DNA of 64,000 nt from assembly GCF_014396585.1 (NCBI RefSeq), contig NZ_CP060717.1, forward strand, positions 496,001 through 560,000, read 5' to 3'. Source of the stretch: Sphingomonas rhizophila (lineage in GTDB: Bacteria > Pseudomonadota > Alphaproteobacteria > Sphingomonadales > Sphingomonadaceae). The position numbers were made by a program, and so were the translations under genes. The first letter of the stretch is position 1, and every line of letters begins with the position of its first letter. Shown piece by piece: positions 45,800-54,172 of this stretch. The notes beneath the pieces were generated by a model. That model was not told the origin of the DNA, did no database searches, and was given only the letters and a program-made list of their open reading frames with translations.

Positions 45800-46786
45800 A
45801 TGATCGAGTCGCCCGTAACATTCCGATGGGCATTGCTCGCCTCGGCCGCCGCCATCCTGACCGCGTGTGGCGGTGGCGGCAGTACCTTCGTCGGAAACAC
45901 TCCGACGCCCACTCCGACCCCAACGCCGACGCCGCCCGCGGCGCCGCCGACCCCGACGCCCTACGGCCTGACCATCCCGAGCGGTGAATTCGCCACCGCC
46001 GGGGTGGCGTTCAAAACCGTGGCATCCCCGTCCGGGACGACATACTCGGCGCCGATCGCCGGTCCCGACGTGATGGACATCAGCTACTCCGCGGCGACCG
46101 GCCACTACACGGTGTCGCTGCCGGAATATGTTACGGGCGATCTCGAGCGGACGGAAACCTTCGGGAATTGGGACGCGAACGGCTGGACGCACATCAGCGA
46201 AACCCAGCACAAGGTCCTGGGTAACACGGGCATCAACGACGAACGGATTCGCGTCAATCTGAGATGGCCGGACAGTAGCGCACCCTACGAGTATACGAAC
46301 TTCGGCAGCTGGTTCGGGTACGTGCTCGGCGACGACAGCACCACCCTGCGGATCGGCACCTTCGCCTATGGCATCCCGACCGCCGCCGGAGACATCCCGT
46401 TGGTGGGGACCGCCTCATACCAGGGGGAGGTGTCCGGCCACCTGGCCGACGCCTACAACACGTTCCTGGGCGGAAGCGTGAACCTGAACTTCGACTTCGC
46501 GGCAGGAACGCTGGGCGGAGACATCGACCTCTACACCTATGATTTTTACTACGACAGTTTCGACATTCCCCGGCTGACATTCAGCGAGACGCTGTTCGCG
46601 GCGGGAAGCCAGACCTTCTCCGGCAAGTTCGACCAGGCCGGGGTCAGCCGCGGGACCAGTTTCCAGGGGCAATTCACCGGGCCGGGTGCCGTCGAGCTTC
46701 TGTCCAGCTTCAAGGGTGAGGTGATGGAGCCCGGAACCGACACCTGGCATCCGATGGGCGGGGTGTGGATCGCCCGGAAGCAGTGA
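45800..46786 (+). CDS. Tandem lipoprotein 1, transferrin-binding-protein-like beta-barrel
   Basis: The 328-residue protein has a lipoprotein signal ending LTAC-GGGG (Cys about residue 23), a Thr-Pro linker of six TP units, then a conserved N-terminal beta region (PDVMDISYSAATGHYTVSLP). A C-terminal half follows with the TbpB-type barrel pattern: GTASYQGEVSG, VNLNFDFAAGTLGGDIDL, SQTFSGKFDQ, FQGQFTGPGAVELLSSFKGE. Such lipoproteins sit on the outer-membrane surface and bind host or environmental ligands; the ligand here is unknown. It is the first of three tandem paralogues and has its own upstream palindrome. Confidence 0.85.
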   Translation: MIESPVTFRWALLASAAAILTACGGGGSTFVGNTPTPTPTPTPTPPAAPPTPTPYGLTIPSGEFATAGVAFKTVASPSGTTYSAPIAGPDVMDISYSAATGHYTVSLPEYVTGDLERTETFGNWDANGWTHISETQHKVLGNTGINDERIRVNLRWPDSSAPYEYTNFGSWFGYVLGDDSTTLRIGTFAYGIPTAAGDIPLVGTASYQGEVSGHLADAYNTFLGGSVNLNFDFAAGTLGGDIDLYTYDFYYDSFDIPRLTFSETLFAAGSQTFSGKFDQAGVSRGTSFQGQFTGPGAVELLSSFKGEVMEPGTDTWHPMGGVWIARKQ

Positions 46787-46863
46787 GCGGCGGCTCGACC
46801 GTCGCGGGACAGGGACGGCAGTGAAAGGTGGCGCCTGAGAAGAGCTTCCGCCTGGTCGGCGGT

Positions 46864-46880
46864 TGATCGGCAATCACTCA
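46864..46880. promoter_or_regulatory. Degraded palindromic element upstream of lipoprotein gene 2
   Basis: TGATCG-gcaat-CACTCA keeps the left arm and spacer of the elements at 45713 and 47974 but has lost most of the right arm. It lies 67 bases before ATG 46948, the same placement as its relatives. Confidence 0.4.
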
Positions 46881-46947
46881 CAAGTCGATCATGGCGATCA
46901 GGACGGAATGGGGAGACCGTTTCCAACACTTCAACAGGGGGTCGATC

Positions 46948-47952
46948 ATGAAACATTCGACGAGAAATTTTCGCTGGACCTTGCTCGCTTCGGCAGCGGC
47001 GATCCTGACCGCGTGTGGCGGTGGTGGAGGCGGCTTCGTCGGCCACACCCCGACCCCGACCCCCACGCCGACCCCGACTCCGACCCCGACGCCCACGCCA
47101 ACCCCGGCCGTGGAGCCGCCGACGCCGACGCCCTATGGCCTGACCAGCGCGAGTGGCGAGTTCGCGACCGCTGGTGCGGCGTTCAAGACGGTGTCGACGC
47201 CGCTCAGCCAGACGCACTCGGTGCCGGTGGCCGGCCCCGACGTGATGGACATCAGCTATTCGGCCGCGACCGGCAAATATACGGTGTCCCTGCCCGAATT
47301 TGCCACCGGAGAGCTCGAGCGGAAGTGGACCAGCGGCAATTGGGACGCCACCGGCTGGACTCAGATTTACGGAACCGGGCACACGGTGACCGGCAATCCG
47401 GACACCGAGGAGGATTCGCACACCGTCTATCTGACGTGGCCGTCCTACTCCACCTATCAGTACACCAACCGCGGCTTCTGGTCCGGGAACGAGTACGCCG
47501 ACGGTACCACGACAATTCGCCGGGGTAGTTTCGCCTACGGCGTAGCGACCGCCGCCGGTGACATTCCGTTGATCGGAACCGCGTCATACCGGGGCGAGGT
47601 CGGCGGCAATACAGCTGATTCGAGCGGTTACTTAGGCGGCATCGTCAACCTGAACTTCGACTTTGCCGCAGGGACGCTGGGCGGAGACATCGATCTGTAT
47701 GTCGACATCGGCTACTACGATGGCTTCGACGTTCCCCTGATCACCTTCAGCGAGACGCTGTTCGGCGCGGGCAGCCAGACCTTCTCGGGCAAGTTCGACC
47801 AGGACGGGGTCAGTCGCGGAACCAGCTTCCAGGGACAATTCACCGGGCCGGGCGCGGTCGAGCTTTTGTCCAGTTTCAAGGGCGAGTTGCTGAGGCCGGG
47901 GAGCGAGACCTGGTACCCGATGGGCGGTGTGTGGATCGCCAAGAAACAATGA
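46948..47952 (+). CDS. Tandem lipoprotein 2, transferrin-binding-protein-like beta-barrel
   Basis: From ATG 46948 (334 residues) the protein has a lipoprotein signal (KHSTRNFRWTLLASAAAILT, then AC) and a Thr-Pro linker of ten TP units, longer than in its neighbours. The same two-part body follows: PDVMDISYSAATGKYTVSLP, GTASYRGEVGG, VNLNFDFAAGTLGGDIDLY, SQTFSGKFDQDGVSRG, FQGQFTGPGAVELLSS. It closely resembles gene 1 along its length, so it arose by tandem duplication. The in-frame upstream extension is not used because the signal peptide starts here. Confidence 0.85.
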   Translation: MKHSTRNFRWTLLASAAAILTACGGGGGGFVGHTPTPTPTPTPTPTPTPTPTPAVEPPTPTPYGLTSASGEFATAGAAFKTVSTPLSQTHSVPVAGPDVMDISYSAATGKYTVSLPEFATGELERKWTSGNWDATGWTQIYGTGHTVTGNPDTEEDSHTVYLTWPSYSTYQYTNRGFWSGNEYADGTTTIRRGSFAYGVATAAGDIPLIGTASYRGEVGGNTADSSGYLGGIVNLNFDFAAGTLGGDIDLYVDIGYYDGFDVPLITFSETLFGAGSQTFSGKFDQDGVSRGTSFQGQFTGPGAVELLSSFKGELLRPGSETWYPMGGVWIAKKQ

Positions 47953-47973
47953 TCCGATCGCGTCGCCGGAAGA

Positions 47974-47990
47974 TGATCGGCAGACGATCA
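47974..47990. promoter_or_regulatory. Palindromic element upstream of lipoprotein gene 3
   Basis: TGATCG-gcaga-CGATCA is an inverted repeat with the same arms and spacer length as at 45713-45729, 69 bases before ATG 48060. Confidence 0.55.
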
Positions 47991-48059
47991 TGTGTCGGTC
48001 ATGGCCCGGCGACGGGAGTGGTGGGACGGTTTCCTCCGGATTTTTGAAGGGGACAGACG

Positions 48060-49049
48060 ATGAGACATCCGCTGGTGACGTACCGCTGGGCCTTGCTGGC
48101 ATCGGCCGCGGCCATGCTGACCGCTTGCGGCGGAGGTGGCAGCTCGTTTGTCGGAAGCACACCGACCCCAACGCCCACGCCGACCCCAACGCCGGCCGCG
48201 GAACCGCCGACGCCGACACCCTACGGTCTGACCAGCACGAATGGCGAGTTCGTGACCGCTGGCGCCGTGTCGAAAACAACGTACGACAGCGCGTCCCAAG
48301 CCTACACATTCGCACCGATCCAGGCCGGGCCAAGTGTCATGGACATCAGCTATTCCGGAGCAACCGGCAAATATACGGTTTCGGTGCCCGACTATCCGGC
48401 CGGAGAGCTTGAGCGAACGGGCACGAACGGAAATTACGACGCAAGCGGCTGGACGGCGATCTACTCGACGACCCATCGGATCCTCGGCAGCGCCGGTCCC
48501 GGCACCGACGGCGTCAGCGTCACCATCGATTGGCCGGACAATTCCACCTTTAGCTACACAAGCTTCGGCAACTGGTACAACCTCGCCAATACCTCCACCG
48601 GCTCGACCTACATTTCCGGCAACTTTGCCTATGGTGTCCCGAGTGCGCCTGGCGACATACCGCTAACGGGTACAGCGCATTACACCGGATCCATTCGCGG
48701 TGGCGGGAACGAAGCCTGGTTCACCTGGCTTACGGGCACGGTTGCGATGGACTTTGATTTTGCGGACGGGACGCTGGATGGCGAAATCGATATGGCGTTC
48801 AACGAGTATTACGACACGGGTTTCGACGTGCCACTGCTGACATTCAGCGAAACACTGTTCGCGCAGGGAAGCCAGGTGTTTTCCGGCAAGTTCGACCAAG
48901 CGGGTGTAAGCCGTAACACTGGCTTCCAAGGGCAATTCACCGGACCCGGTGCGGCGGAATTGCTGTCGAGCTTCAGCGGCGAACTCAATCGGCCGGGCAC
49001 CGACGAATGGGTACCGGTCGGCGGAGTTTGGATAGCCAAGAAGCAGTGA
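48060..49049 (+). CDS. Tandem lipoprotein 3, transferrin-binding-protein-like beta-barrel
   Basis: The 329-residue third paralogue has a lipoprotein signal (RHPLVTYRWALLASAAAMLT, then ACGGGG), six TP units, then PSVMDISYSGATGKYTVSVP, GTAHYTGSIRGGG, VAMDFDFADGTLDGEIDM, SQVFSGKFDQAGVSRN and FQGQFTGPGAAELLSSFSGE. It is more diverged from genes 1 and 2, mainly in the surface-loop-like middle (residues 110-200), as expected if loops are under diversifying selection. GAAGGGGA precedes the start. Confidence 0.85.
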   Translation: MRHPLVTYRWALLASAAAMLTACGGGGSSFVGSTPTPTPTPTPTPAAEPPTPTPYGLTSTNGEFVTAGAVSKTTYDSASQAYTFAPIQAGPSVMDISYSGATGKYTVSVPDYPAGELERTGTNGNYDASGWTAIYSTTHRILGSAGPGTDGVSVTIDWPDNSTFSYTSFGNWYNLANTSTGSTYISGNFAYGVPSAPGDIPLTGTAHYTGSIRGGGNEAWFTWLTGTVAMDFDFADGTLDGEIDMAFNEYYDTGFDVPLLTFSETLFAQGSQVFSGKFDQAGVSRNTGFQGQFTGPGAAELLSSFSGELNRPGTDEWVPVGGVWIAKKQ

Positions 49050-49137
49050 GCGGGGGCGCGGGCGGGGCATCAACACCCGCCCGCCGACCCGCGCCACGCC
49101 TTGAACTTGCCGCCGCATCTGGCGCATGACGCGCCGC

Positions 49138-49380
49138 ATGGAGAAATTCGCGAACCCCTTCACGGACCATCCCCGATCGCTGGGGATGAGCTGGCTGTCG
49201 CATGGAATCGGCGCGGTCGTCATCGGCGCGCGGATGATCGGCGCCGGCGCGGCGTGCATCGTCCATGCCGCGGTCCCGGCGCTGTTCACCGACACCGCCG
49301 GCCGGACGGTCCAGTCGCTGGCCGAGCATATGCGCGCCCGCAAGGCGAGCTGCCCCGACTGGCCGGACTATGAAATCTGA
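49138..49380 (+). CDS. DUF6356-like small membrane protein
   Basis: From ATG 49138 (80 residues; ATG 49126 also in frame) the protein contains FTDHPRSLGMSWLSHGIGAV, a membrane helix rich in Gly/Ala, AACIVHAAVPALFTDTAGRT and a basic end. The pattern (F-DHPRxxG..., CxxHxxVPALFxxTxSRT) matches a short family seen in sphingomonads, which I recall as DUF6356. Function is unknown. The next ATG lies 2 bp after the stop, so it is coupled to the flavoprotein gene. Confidence 0.7.
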   Translation: MEKFANPFTDHPRSLGMSWLSHGIGAVVIGARMIGAGAACIVHAAVPALFTDTAGRTVQSLAEHMRARKASCPDWPDYEI

Positions 49381-49382
49381 CC

Positions 49383-50711
49383 ATGGCCGATGAGCAATCG
49401 GCCGCCGCCGACGTGGTCATCGTCGGCGGGGGTTTTTCGGGCACCATGCTGGCGGCGCAACTGGCGCGGCGCGGTCACCGCTCGCTGATCATCGAGAAGG
49501 CCGGCCGGGCGGGCGAGGGCACCGCCTTTTCGACCGGCGAGCCCGCGCACCTGCTCAACGTCCGCACCGAGGTGATGAGCGCCTGGCCCGACCGGCTCGA
49601 CGATTTCGATGGCTGGCTGCGGGCGCGGGGCGAGGAAGCCGGTGGCTTCGTCCGGCGGATGCAGTTCGGCGCGTACCTCAAGGAACAGCTCGCCGAGGCG
49701 GTCACCAGCGGGCAGGTGAGGGTGATCGACGGTGAGGCGGTCCGGGCCGAGCCCGCGGACAATGGCTGGACCGTCAGGCTGGACGACGGTCGGTCGGCCG
49801 CCGGGCGGCACTTGGCGCTGGCGCTGGGCAACCAGCCGCCGATGCCGCTGAACATCCGCGGACTGGAAGACAGCGCGCTGGTCGTCGACGACCCGTGGAG
49901 CGACGAGGGGCGGCGGCTGGCGGAGCAGGCGGCGGCGGAGCAGCTTCCGATCCTGATCGTCGGCACCGGCCTGACCATGGTCGACATGGTGCTGACGCTG
50001 GAGGCGGCCGGCCATGACGCGCCGGTGACCGCGGTATCGCGGCGCGGCCTGCTGCCCCGTCCGCACACCGCCCAAAAGGCGCCGCCGCTTGACGGTGGCG
50101 CGGCCCCGCATGGCCTCGCCTCCTTGTGGCAATGGGTGCGGCGGCAGGTCGCCGGCGGCGATGACTGGCGCGCGCGAGTGGATTCGCTGCGGCCCAGGAC
50201 GGCGGAATTGTGGCGCGGCCTGTCGGCGGACGAGCGGCGGCGGTTCATGCGCCATGCGCGGCCGTGGTGGGACGTCCACCGCCACCGCATCGCGCCGCAG
50301 GTCGCGGCGCAGCTCAAGGCGCGGATCGAGCGCGGCACGCTGGAAATCATGGCCGGGCGGATCGTCGGCGCGGAATCGCGGGACAGCCGGGCGCAGGTCC
50401 GGATCGCCCGGCGCGACGGCCAGGCGGCGGTTCGCGAGGCGGGCCTGGTGATGAATTGCACCGGGCCGCTGCACGCCCTGACCGCGACGCGCGACCCGCT
50501 GCTCCGGCAGATGCAGGACGACGGCCTGATCCGGCCCGACCCGCTCAACATCGGCATCGATTGCGATGAGCGCGACGCGGCCACCGGTTCGCCGGGGGTG
50601 TGGGCGCTAGGCCCGCTGAGCAAGGCCCGCCGCTGGGAAATCATAGCCGTCCCCGACATCCGTGGCCAGGCGGAGGCGGTGGCCGTGTCGATCAGCGAAG
50701 AGCTAGGCTAG
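49383..50711 (+). CDS. FAD/NAD(P)-binding oxidoreductase-like protein
   Basis: The 442-residue protein has an N-terminal dinucleotide fold VVIVGGGFSGTMLAAQLARR (GxGxxG), then FSTGEPAHLLNVRTEVMSAW, LALALGNQPP, a second Rossmann motif ILIVGTGLTMVDMVLTL and a C-terminal VWALGPLSKARRWEIIAVPD. This matches the NAD-binding_9 / HI0933-like FAD protein group, often annotated as FAD-dependent oxidoreductase or hydroxyacylglutathione-like. The substrate is unknown. It is cotranscribed with the DUF6356-like gene. Confidence 0.85.
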   Translation: MADEQSAAADVVIVGGGFSGTMLAAQLARRGHRSLIIEKAGRAGEGTAFSTGEPAHLLNVRTEVMSAWPDRLDDFDGWLRARGEEAGGFVRRMQFGAYLKEQLAEAVTSGQVRVIDGEAVRAEPADNGWTVRLDDGRSAAGRHLALALGNQPPMPLNIRGLEDSALVVDDPWSDEGRRLAEQAAAEQLPILIVGTGLTMVDMVLTLEAAGHDAPVTAVSRRGLLPRPHTAQKAPPLDGGAAPHGLASLWQWVRRQVAGGDDWRARVDSLRPRTAELWRGLSADERRRFMRHARPWWDVHRHRIAPQVAAQLKARIERGTLEIMAGRIVGAESRDSRAQVRIARRDGQAAVREAGLVMNCTGPLHALTATRDPLLRQMQDDGLIRPDPLNIGIDCDERDAATGSPGVWALGPLSKARRWEIIAVPDIRGQAEAVAVSISEELG

Positions 50712-50733
50712 CGTCCGCATTCGACCCGTTGTT
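50711..50733 (+). repeat. Partial copy of a dispersed palindromic repeat
   Basis: The sequence from about 50713 (GTCCGCATTCGACCCGTTG) matches the left part of the element at 51767-51792 with small changes. It lies directly past the flavoprotein stop. Only a half-element is recognisable. Confidence 0.4.
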
Positions 50734-50853
50734 GCAAGCATTCCAAGTGGTTGCGCTCTCGGTCGGTTCTTGGTCGGCTCTTGGTCGCCAGATCGCCATC
50801 CCGGTCGCTGTGGCCTCCCCTAACGTTCGGCCGGTTCGTGGAGGAGATCAATC

Positions 50854-51717
50854 ATGTCCGCTTTCGCCCTTCGTTCGTGGATCGCGGTGTCGGCACTCGC
50901 TTCGCTGTCTGCTTGCGGAGGGGCGGGCGGCGGCGTCGGGAGCACGCCGACCGCGCCTTCGCCGCCTTCGCCTCCGAGCGCGGCGGGCATCGGCGCACTG
51001 GCGGCCCCACCGGCCGGCGTCGCAAGCTCGACAAACTTCCAGACGATGCTCGCGCCGTCGCAGAGCGGTGATGAGGTGATCGTCCGCTGGAACGCGGAAG
51101 CCAAGGTCTACCAGGTCCAGATGCCCGAGACGACGCTCGCCTGGATCGACCAGACCAGCTTCAGCAAGATGTACGGCGTTGCCGGCGGCGACGTCCTCCA
51201 GACCGACGGTGCGAAGCTTGGCTATGCGATCGCAATCGTGCCCTACAGCTACACCGGGCGCATGGAGGTGGGCATTGACGATGGGCTTGGGCCGTACCGC
51301 TATATTGCCTTTGGCGTGGCCACCCCCGCCGGGGCGGTTCCGACCGTCGGCACGGCGACGTACGACGCGGACCTGGTCGGGCGTGCCGGAACCTCCTGGG
51401 GTCTTTACGGCACGGCGGAGTTCCAGTTCGATTTCGCGGCCGGGACACTGAGCGGATTCATGGATCCGCAAACCAACGGCGCGATGGGTTCTCCTGCCGT
51501 CGGCAGGTATACATTCAGCGAGACGTTGTTTGCGCCCGGAAGCACGGCCTTTTCGGGAAGCTTCGACAAAGGGGGATCGTTCGCGGGCATCTTCACCGGT
51601 CCCGCCGCGCAAGAGCTGATGGCGAATTTTTCGGCCCCGTTCATGGATTGGGATTCGAGCGGCGAACCGACCGTCCCTGCCACCCTGGAAGGCGTGATGA
51701 TCGGCAAGGCCCGGTAA
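50854..51717 (+). CDS. Divergent fourth lipoprotein, transferrin-binding-protein-like
   Basis: The 287-residue protein has a lipoprotein signal (SAFALRSWIAVSALASLSAC), a short Pro/Ser linker instead of TP repeats, a middle without close similarity to genes 1-3, then the barrel pattern GTATYDADLVGRAG, EFQFDFAAGTLSGFMDP, YTFSETLFAPGSTAFSGSFD and FAGIFTGPAAQELMANFSA. It is clearly related in its C-terminal half to the tandem group. GGAGGAGA precedes the ATG. It lacks the TGATCG palindrome upstream, so regulation probably differs. Confidence 0.82.
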   Translation: MSAFALRSWIAVSALASLSACGGAGGGVGSTPTAPSPPSPPSAAGIGALAAPPAGVASSTNFQTMLAPSQSGDEVIVRWNAEAKVYQVQMPETTLAWIDQTSFSKMYGVAGGDVLQTDGAKLGYAIAIVPYSYTGRMEVGIDDGLGPYRYIAFGVATPAGAVPTVGTATYDADLVGRAGTSWGLYGTAEFQFDFAAGTLSGFMDPQTNGAMGSPAVGRYTFSETLFAPGSTAFSGSFDKGGSFAGIFTGPAAQELMANFSAPFMDWDSSGEPTVPATLEGVMIGKAR

Positions 51718-51766
51718 CGCGATTCCGGCGGCAAGTTCGGCCACAGATGTTGCTGTGTCAGCCGAA

Positions 51767-51792
51767 TGTCCGCTTTCGACCCATTGCGGACA
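51767..51792. repeat. Dispersed palindromic repeat (REP-like)
   Basis: TGTCCGC-12 bases-GCGGACA forms a perfect 7-bp inverted repeat with the interior TTTCGACCCATT. Elements of this type are frequent in sphingomonad intergenic regions. Related copies are at 50711 and 53489. Confidence 0.6.
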
Positions 51793-51842
51793 CTAGCGCA
51801 CTCACGATCGCATGAATCACGCTCGGTAAAATCATTAAGCCG

Positions 51843-53348
51843 TCAGAGAAGAATGTCCGTGATCAGGAACTCGACCGGCATCCAATTATCATCCCAAAGA
51901 CCGCCGTCGATGTTCAGGTGCAGGTCGGCAAAACCATCCCCGTCGATATCAGCGAAAATATCAGCATATCTGTTGAGAAACGCCGTTCCGTCATATCTGT
52001 CGTAGTAAGTGATCCACAGCTGTCCGGCCTCACCGGTTGGCCCGTCGACAAAGGTGAAAGCCTGATTTCCGTAACGACTTGTGTCTGCGTCGATCCGCGA
52101 CAGATCCAGAACATCTATTGCGCGCTTAAAGTTCAAAACGTCGCCAGCCCCCTCTTCGGCAGAGAAATACACATAAAGATCGCTGCCTAAGCCGCCGTCG
52201 AGCCGGTCGAACCCTAAACCGCCGCGCAACACATCGCTACCGGCGCCGCCGTCCAACACGTCATTGCCACCACGACCCTGCAGGAAATCATTGCCGTCGC
52301 CCCCCACAAGTCGGTCGCCCTGTTCCGCACCGTAAAGCCGGTCGTCGCCTGCCATCCCAAACAGGGTCGACCGGACGGAGCTTACGCTAAGGATGTTGTT
52401 GAGCGCGTTTCCCCTCAGATACATTGGCGCGGCGGTCCCGACAGTCACGCCGTTCTCGACATTGTCGGACAGGGTATAATCTGCCGCGGAACTGCGCACT
52501 GTATCGATGCCTTCGCCGCCAATTTCGACGATCTTATCCGTGCCGCTGTCGACGAAATAATTGTCGTCACCGCTGCCGCCGACCATTCGATCGGCGCCGC
52601 CGCCATCGTGGAAGACGTCGTTCCCGGCCTCTCCGTAGAGCACATCGTCGCCGCTGCCGCCATCAAGCACATCGTCGCCATTCCCACCCCACAGGGTGTC
52701 GTTGCCGCCCTTGCCAAACAGCACGTCGTTGCCATCGAGCCCCGCGATCGTCTCGACCACGTCGCCGCCCCGGATGACATTGCGGACCCCGTTGCCGGTG
52801 AGAACCGCGGGCCCGGCCGAAGCCCCGGCGCCGACCACGGTCAAGTTTTCGAAATGGGTGGCCAGCGTGAAGCTGGCGCCCCCGCCGACCTCGACCGTAT
52901 CGGTTCCCTCGTCGACATGCTCGACCATCTGGACCGGCGCGGCGGCATCTACGCGATAGATATCGTTCCCGATGCCGCCATGAAGGACGACGGACGAGCT
53001 GGAGAGACTGCCGAAGTCATAGAAACGATCATCGCCGGCGTCACCGTGGATCGTGCCTCCAATGGTATGGGCGTAGCCGAAAAACCGATCGTCGCCAGCG
53101 CCGCCCGCAAGATCGACGCCTGTGACGTCCGCATAGAAGTTGAAACGGTCGGCACCGCCGTCTCCCTCGACGTCCACAGTCCCGCCACGGATCAGGACGA
53201 GGTCGCTTTCGTCACCCATCGATGCGGTAACGGCACCACGCCACACAGACAGGACGTCGGCCCCGCCCAGAAACGCCAGAATGTAGGTGTCATCCAACTC
53301 TACCGAGTAGACGTCGTTTCCATCGGTGAACGACTTTACAACCGGCAT
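51843..53348 (-). CDS. RTX calcium-binding repeat protein (hemolysin-type)
   Basis: From ATG 53348 (501 residues) the protein contains at least three blocks of RTX nonapeptides (GGxGxDxUx), such as GLDGNDVLFGKGGNDTLWGG, then GGNGDDVLDGGSGDDVLYGE, and GGDGNDFLQGRGGNDVLDGG. It has no N-terminal signal, as expected for type I secretion, and the C-terminal 100 residues (VLNFKRAIDVLDLSRIDADT) resemble the serralysin-type C-terminal domain. The catalytic or adhesive part is not evident. GGGAG precedes the ATG. No type I transporter genes are in the window. Confidence 0.9.
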   Translation of the reverse strand: MPVVKSFTDGNDVYSVELDDTYILAFLGGADVLSVWRGAVTASMGDESDLVLIRGGTVDVEGDGGADRFNFYADVTGVDLAGGAGDDRFFGYAHTIGGTIHGDAGDDRFYDFGSLSSSSVVLHGGIGNDIYRVDAAAPVQMVEHVDEGTDTVEVGGGASFTLATHFENLTVVGAGASAGPAVLTGNGVRNVIRGGDVVETIAGLDGNDVLFGKGGNDTLWGGNGDDVLDGGSGDDVLYGEAGNDVFHDGGGADRMVGGSGDDNYFVDSGTDKIVEIGGEGIDTVRSSAADYTLSDNVENGVTVGTAAPMYLRGNALNNILSVSSVRSTLFGMAGDDRLYGAEQGDRLVGGDGNDFLQGRGGNDVLDGGAGSDVLRGGLGFDRLDGGLGSDLYVYFSAEEGAGDVLNFKRAIDVLDLSRIDADTSRYGNQAFTFVDGPTGEAGQLWITYYDRYDGTAFLNRYADIFADIDGDGFADLHLNIDGGLWDDNWMPVEFLITDILL

Positions 53349-53488
53349 GCGCTTACTCCCGCAAATGGTGCCAAGAAGGACTTTGATCGACGCCCAAGTA
53401 GAAAGCAAGAAGTCGAAGCTAGTTTTGATTTATTGATGCTTTCCCACAGTCCCTGAGACTGAAAGACTGATCGAAGGATCCCTGGTGG

Positions 53489-53508
53489 CCGCTTTCCACC
53501 CAAAGCGG
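53489..53508. repeat. Dispersed palindromic repeat (REP-like)
   Basis: CCGCTTT-ccaccc-AAAGCGG forms a 7-bp inverted repeat, related in layout and core to the element at 51767-51792. It lies in the 247-bp gap between the RTX gene and the META-like lipoprotein; I see no gene in that gap. Confidence 0.5.
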
Positions 53509-53595
53509 ACGTTGCGAGTGCACCCTTATCTTCTCGGATCGGTGTAGAGCAGGGCCGTATCTGGCACCGATCGCCATCGCGGGCGTTGGCTGGGG

Positions 53596-54096
53596 ATGGC
53601 GCTCGCGCATCTTTCCCACGCCGTTGCGGCGGCAGTCGTCTTGACGGGCTGCGTCCAGCGACTGGCGGTCCTTCCTCCACCTCATGCGGAGGTTCGACCG
53701 GTCGTGGCGGCGGACAATCTGCAGGGGCGGTGGATCATCGCGGCGGTCAACGGTCGGCAGGTTTCCGGCTTGTGGATCGAGCTGGGCGGCGAGGGCGCGG
53801 CGACGATCACGCACAAGGCGGGCCGCGTTTACGTCGCGTCGCCGCAACCGCCGACGCGGGCCTTCCTGGGGTGCAACGAGTGGCGGCCGAGCGGATGGAC
53901 CCGCAACGGCGACAAGCTGAGCCTGGGCACCGAGATGTCGACGCGCACCGAACGCGGCTGCGATACGGCACGAGAGGCGCTGGACGAAGCGGCCTATGCC
54001 ATCCTGCGCCGGACGATGACGATGGAATTGACGCCGCCCGCCCGGCTGCGGCTGATCAACGAATTCGGAACGCTCGACTTGGTCCGCGACAAATAG
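53596..54096 (+). CDS. META-domain (HslJ-like) lipoprotein
   Basis: The 166-residue protein has a lipoprotein signal with lipobox VLTGC (Cys about residue 19). The body is of META type: LQGRWIIAAVNGRQVSGLWI, FLGCNEWRPSGWTRNGDKLS, and a C-terminal LRLINEFGTLDLVRDK. In HslJ-like proteins the G-x-W and C-N segments mark the fold. The role is unclear, perhaps envelope stress. It is not obviously coupled to the downstream glyoxalase gene. Confidence 0.75.
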   Translation: MALAHLSHAVAAAVVLTGCVQRLAVLPPPHAEVRPVVAADNLQGRWIIAAVNGRQVSGLWIELGGEGAATITHKAGRVYVASPQPPTRAFLGCNEWRPSGWTRNGDKLSLGTEMSTRTERGCDTAREALDEAAYAILRRTMTMELTPPARLRLINEFGTLDLVRDK

Positions 54097-54172
54097 AGGT
54101 ATTCTCCGCCGGGAGCAGTGCCAGTACCCCGGCTGCTGCCGTCCGGATACTGATTGACAGGGAAAACAGACG

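Noticed and set aside
45900..48230. Thr-Pro tracts as possible mobile or phage repeats
   Set aside because: They are short coding linkers after the lipobox in three paralogues.
52200..53330. Regularly spaced short repeats that could suggest a CRISPR array
   Set aside because: They are the coding sequence of RTX nonapeptides in one long frame, with imperfect units and no spacers.
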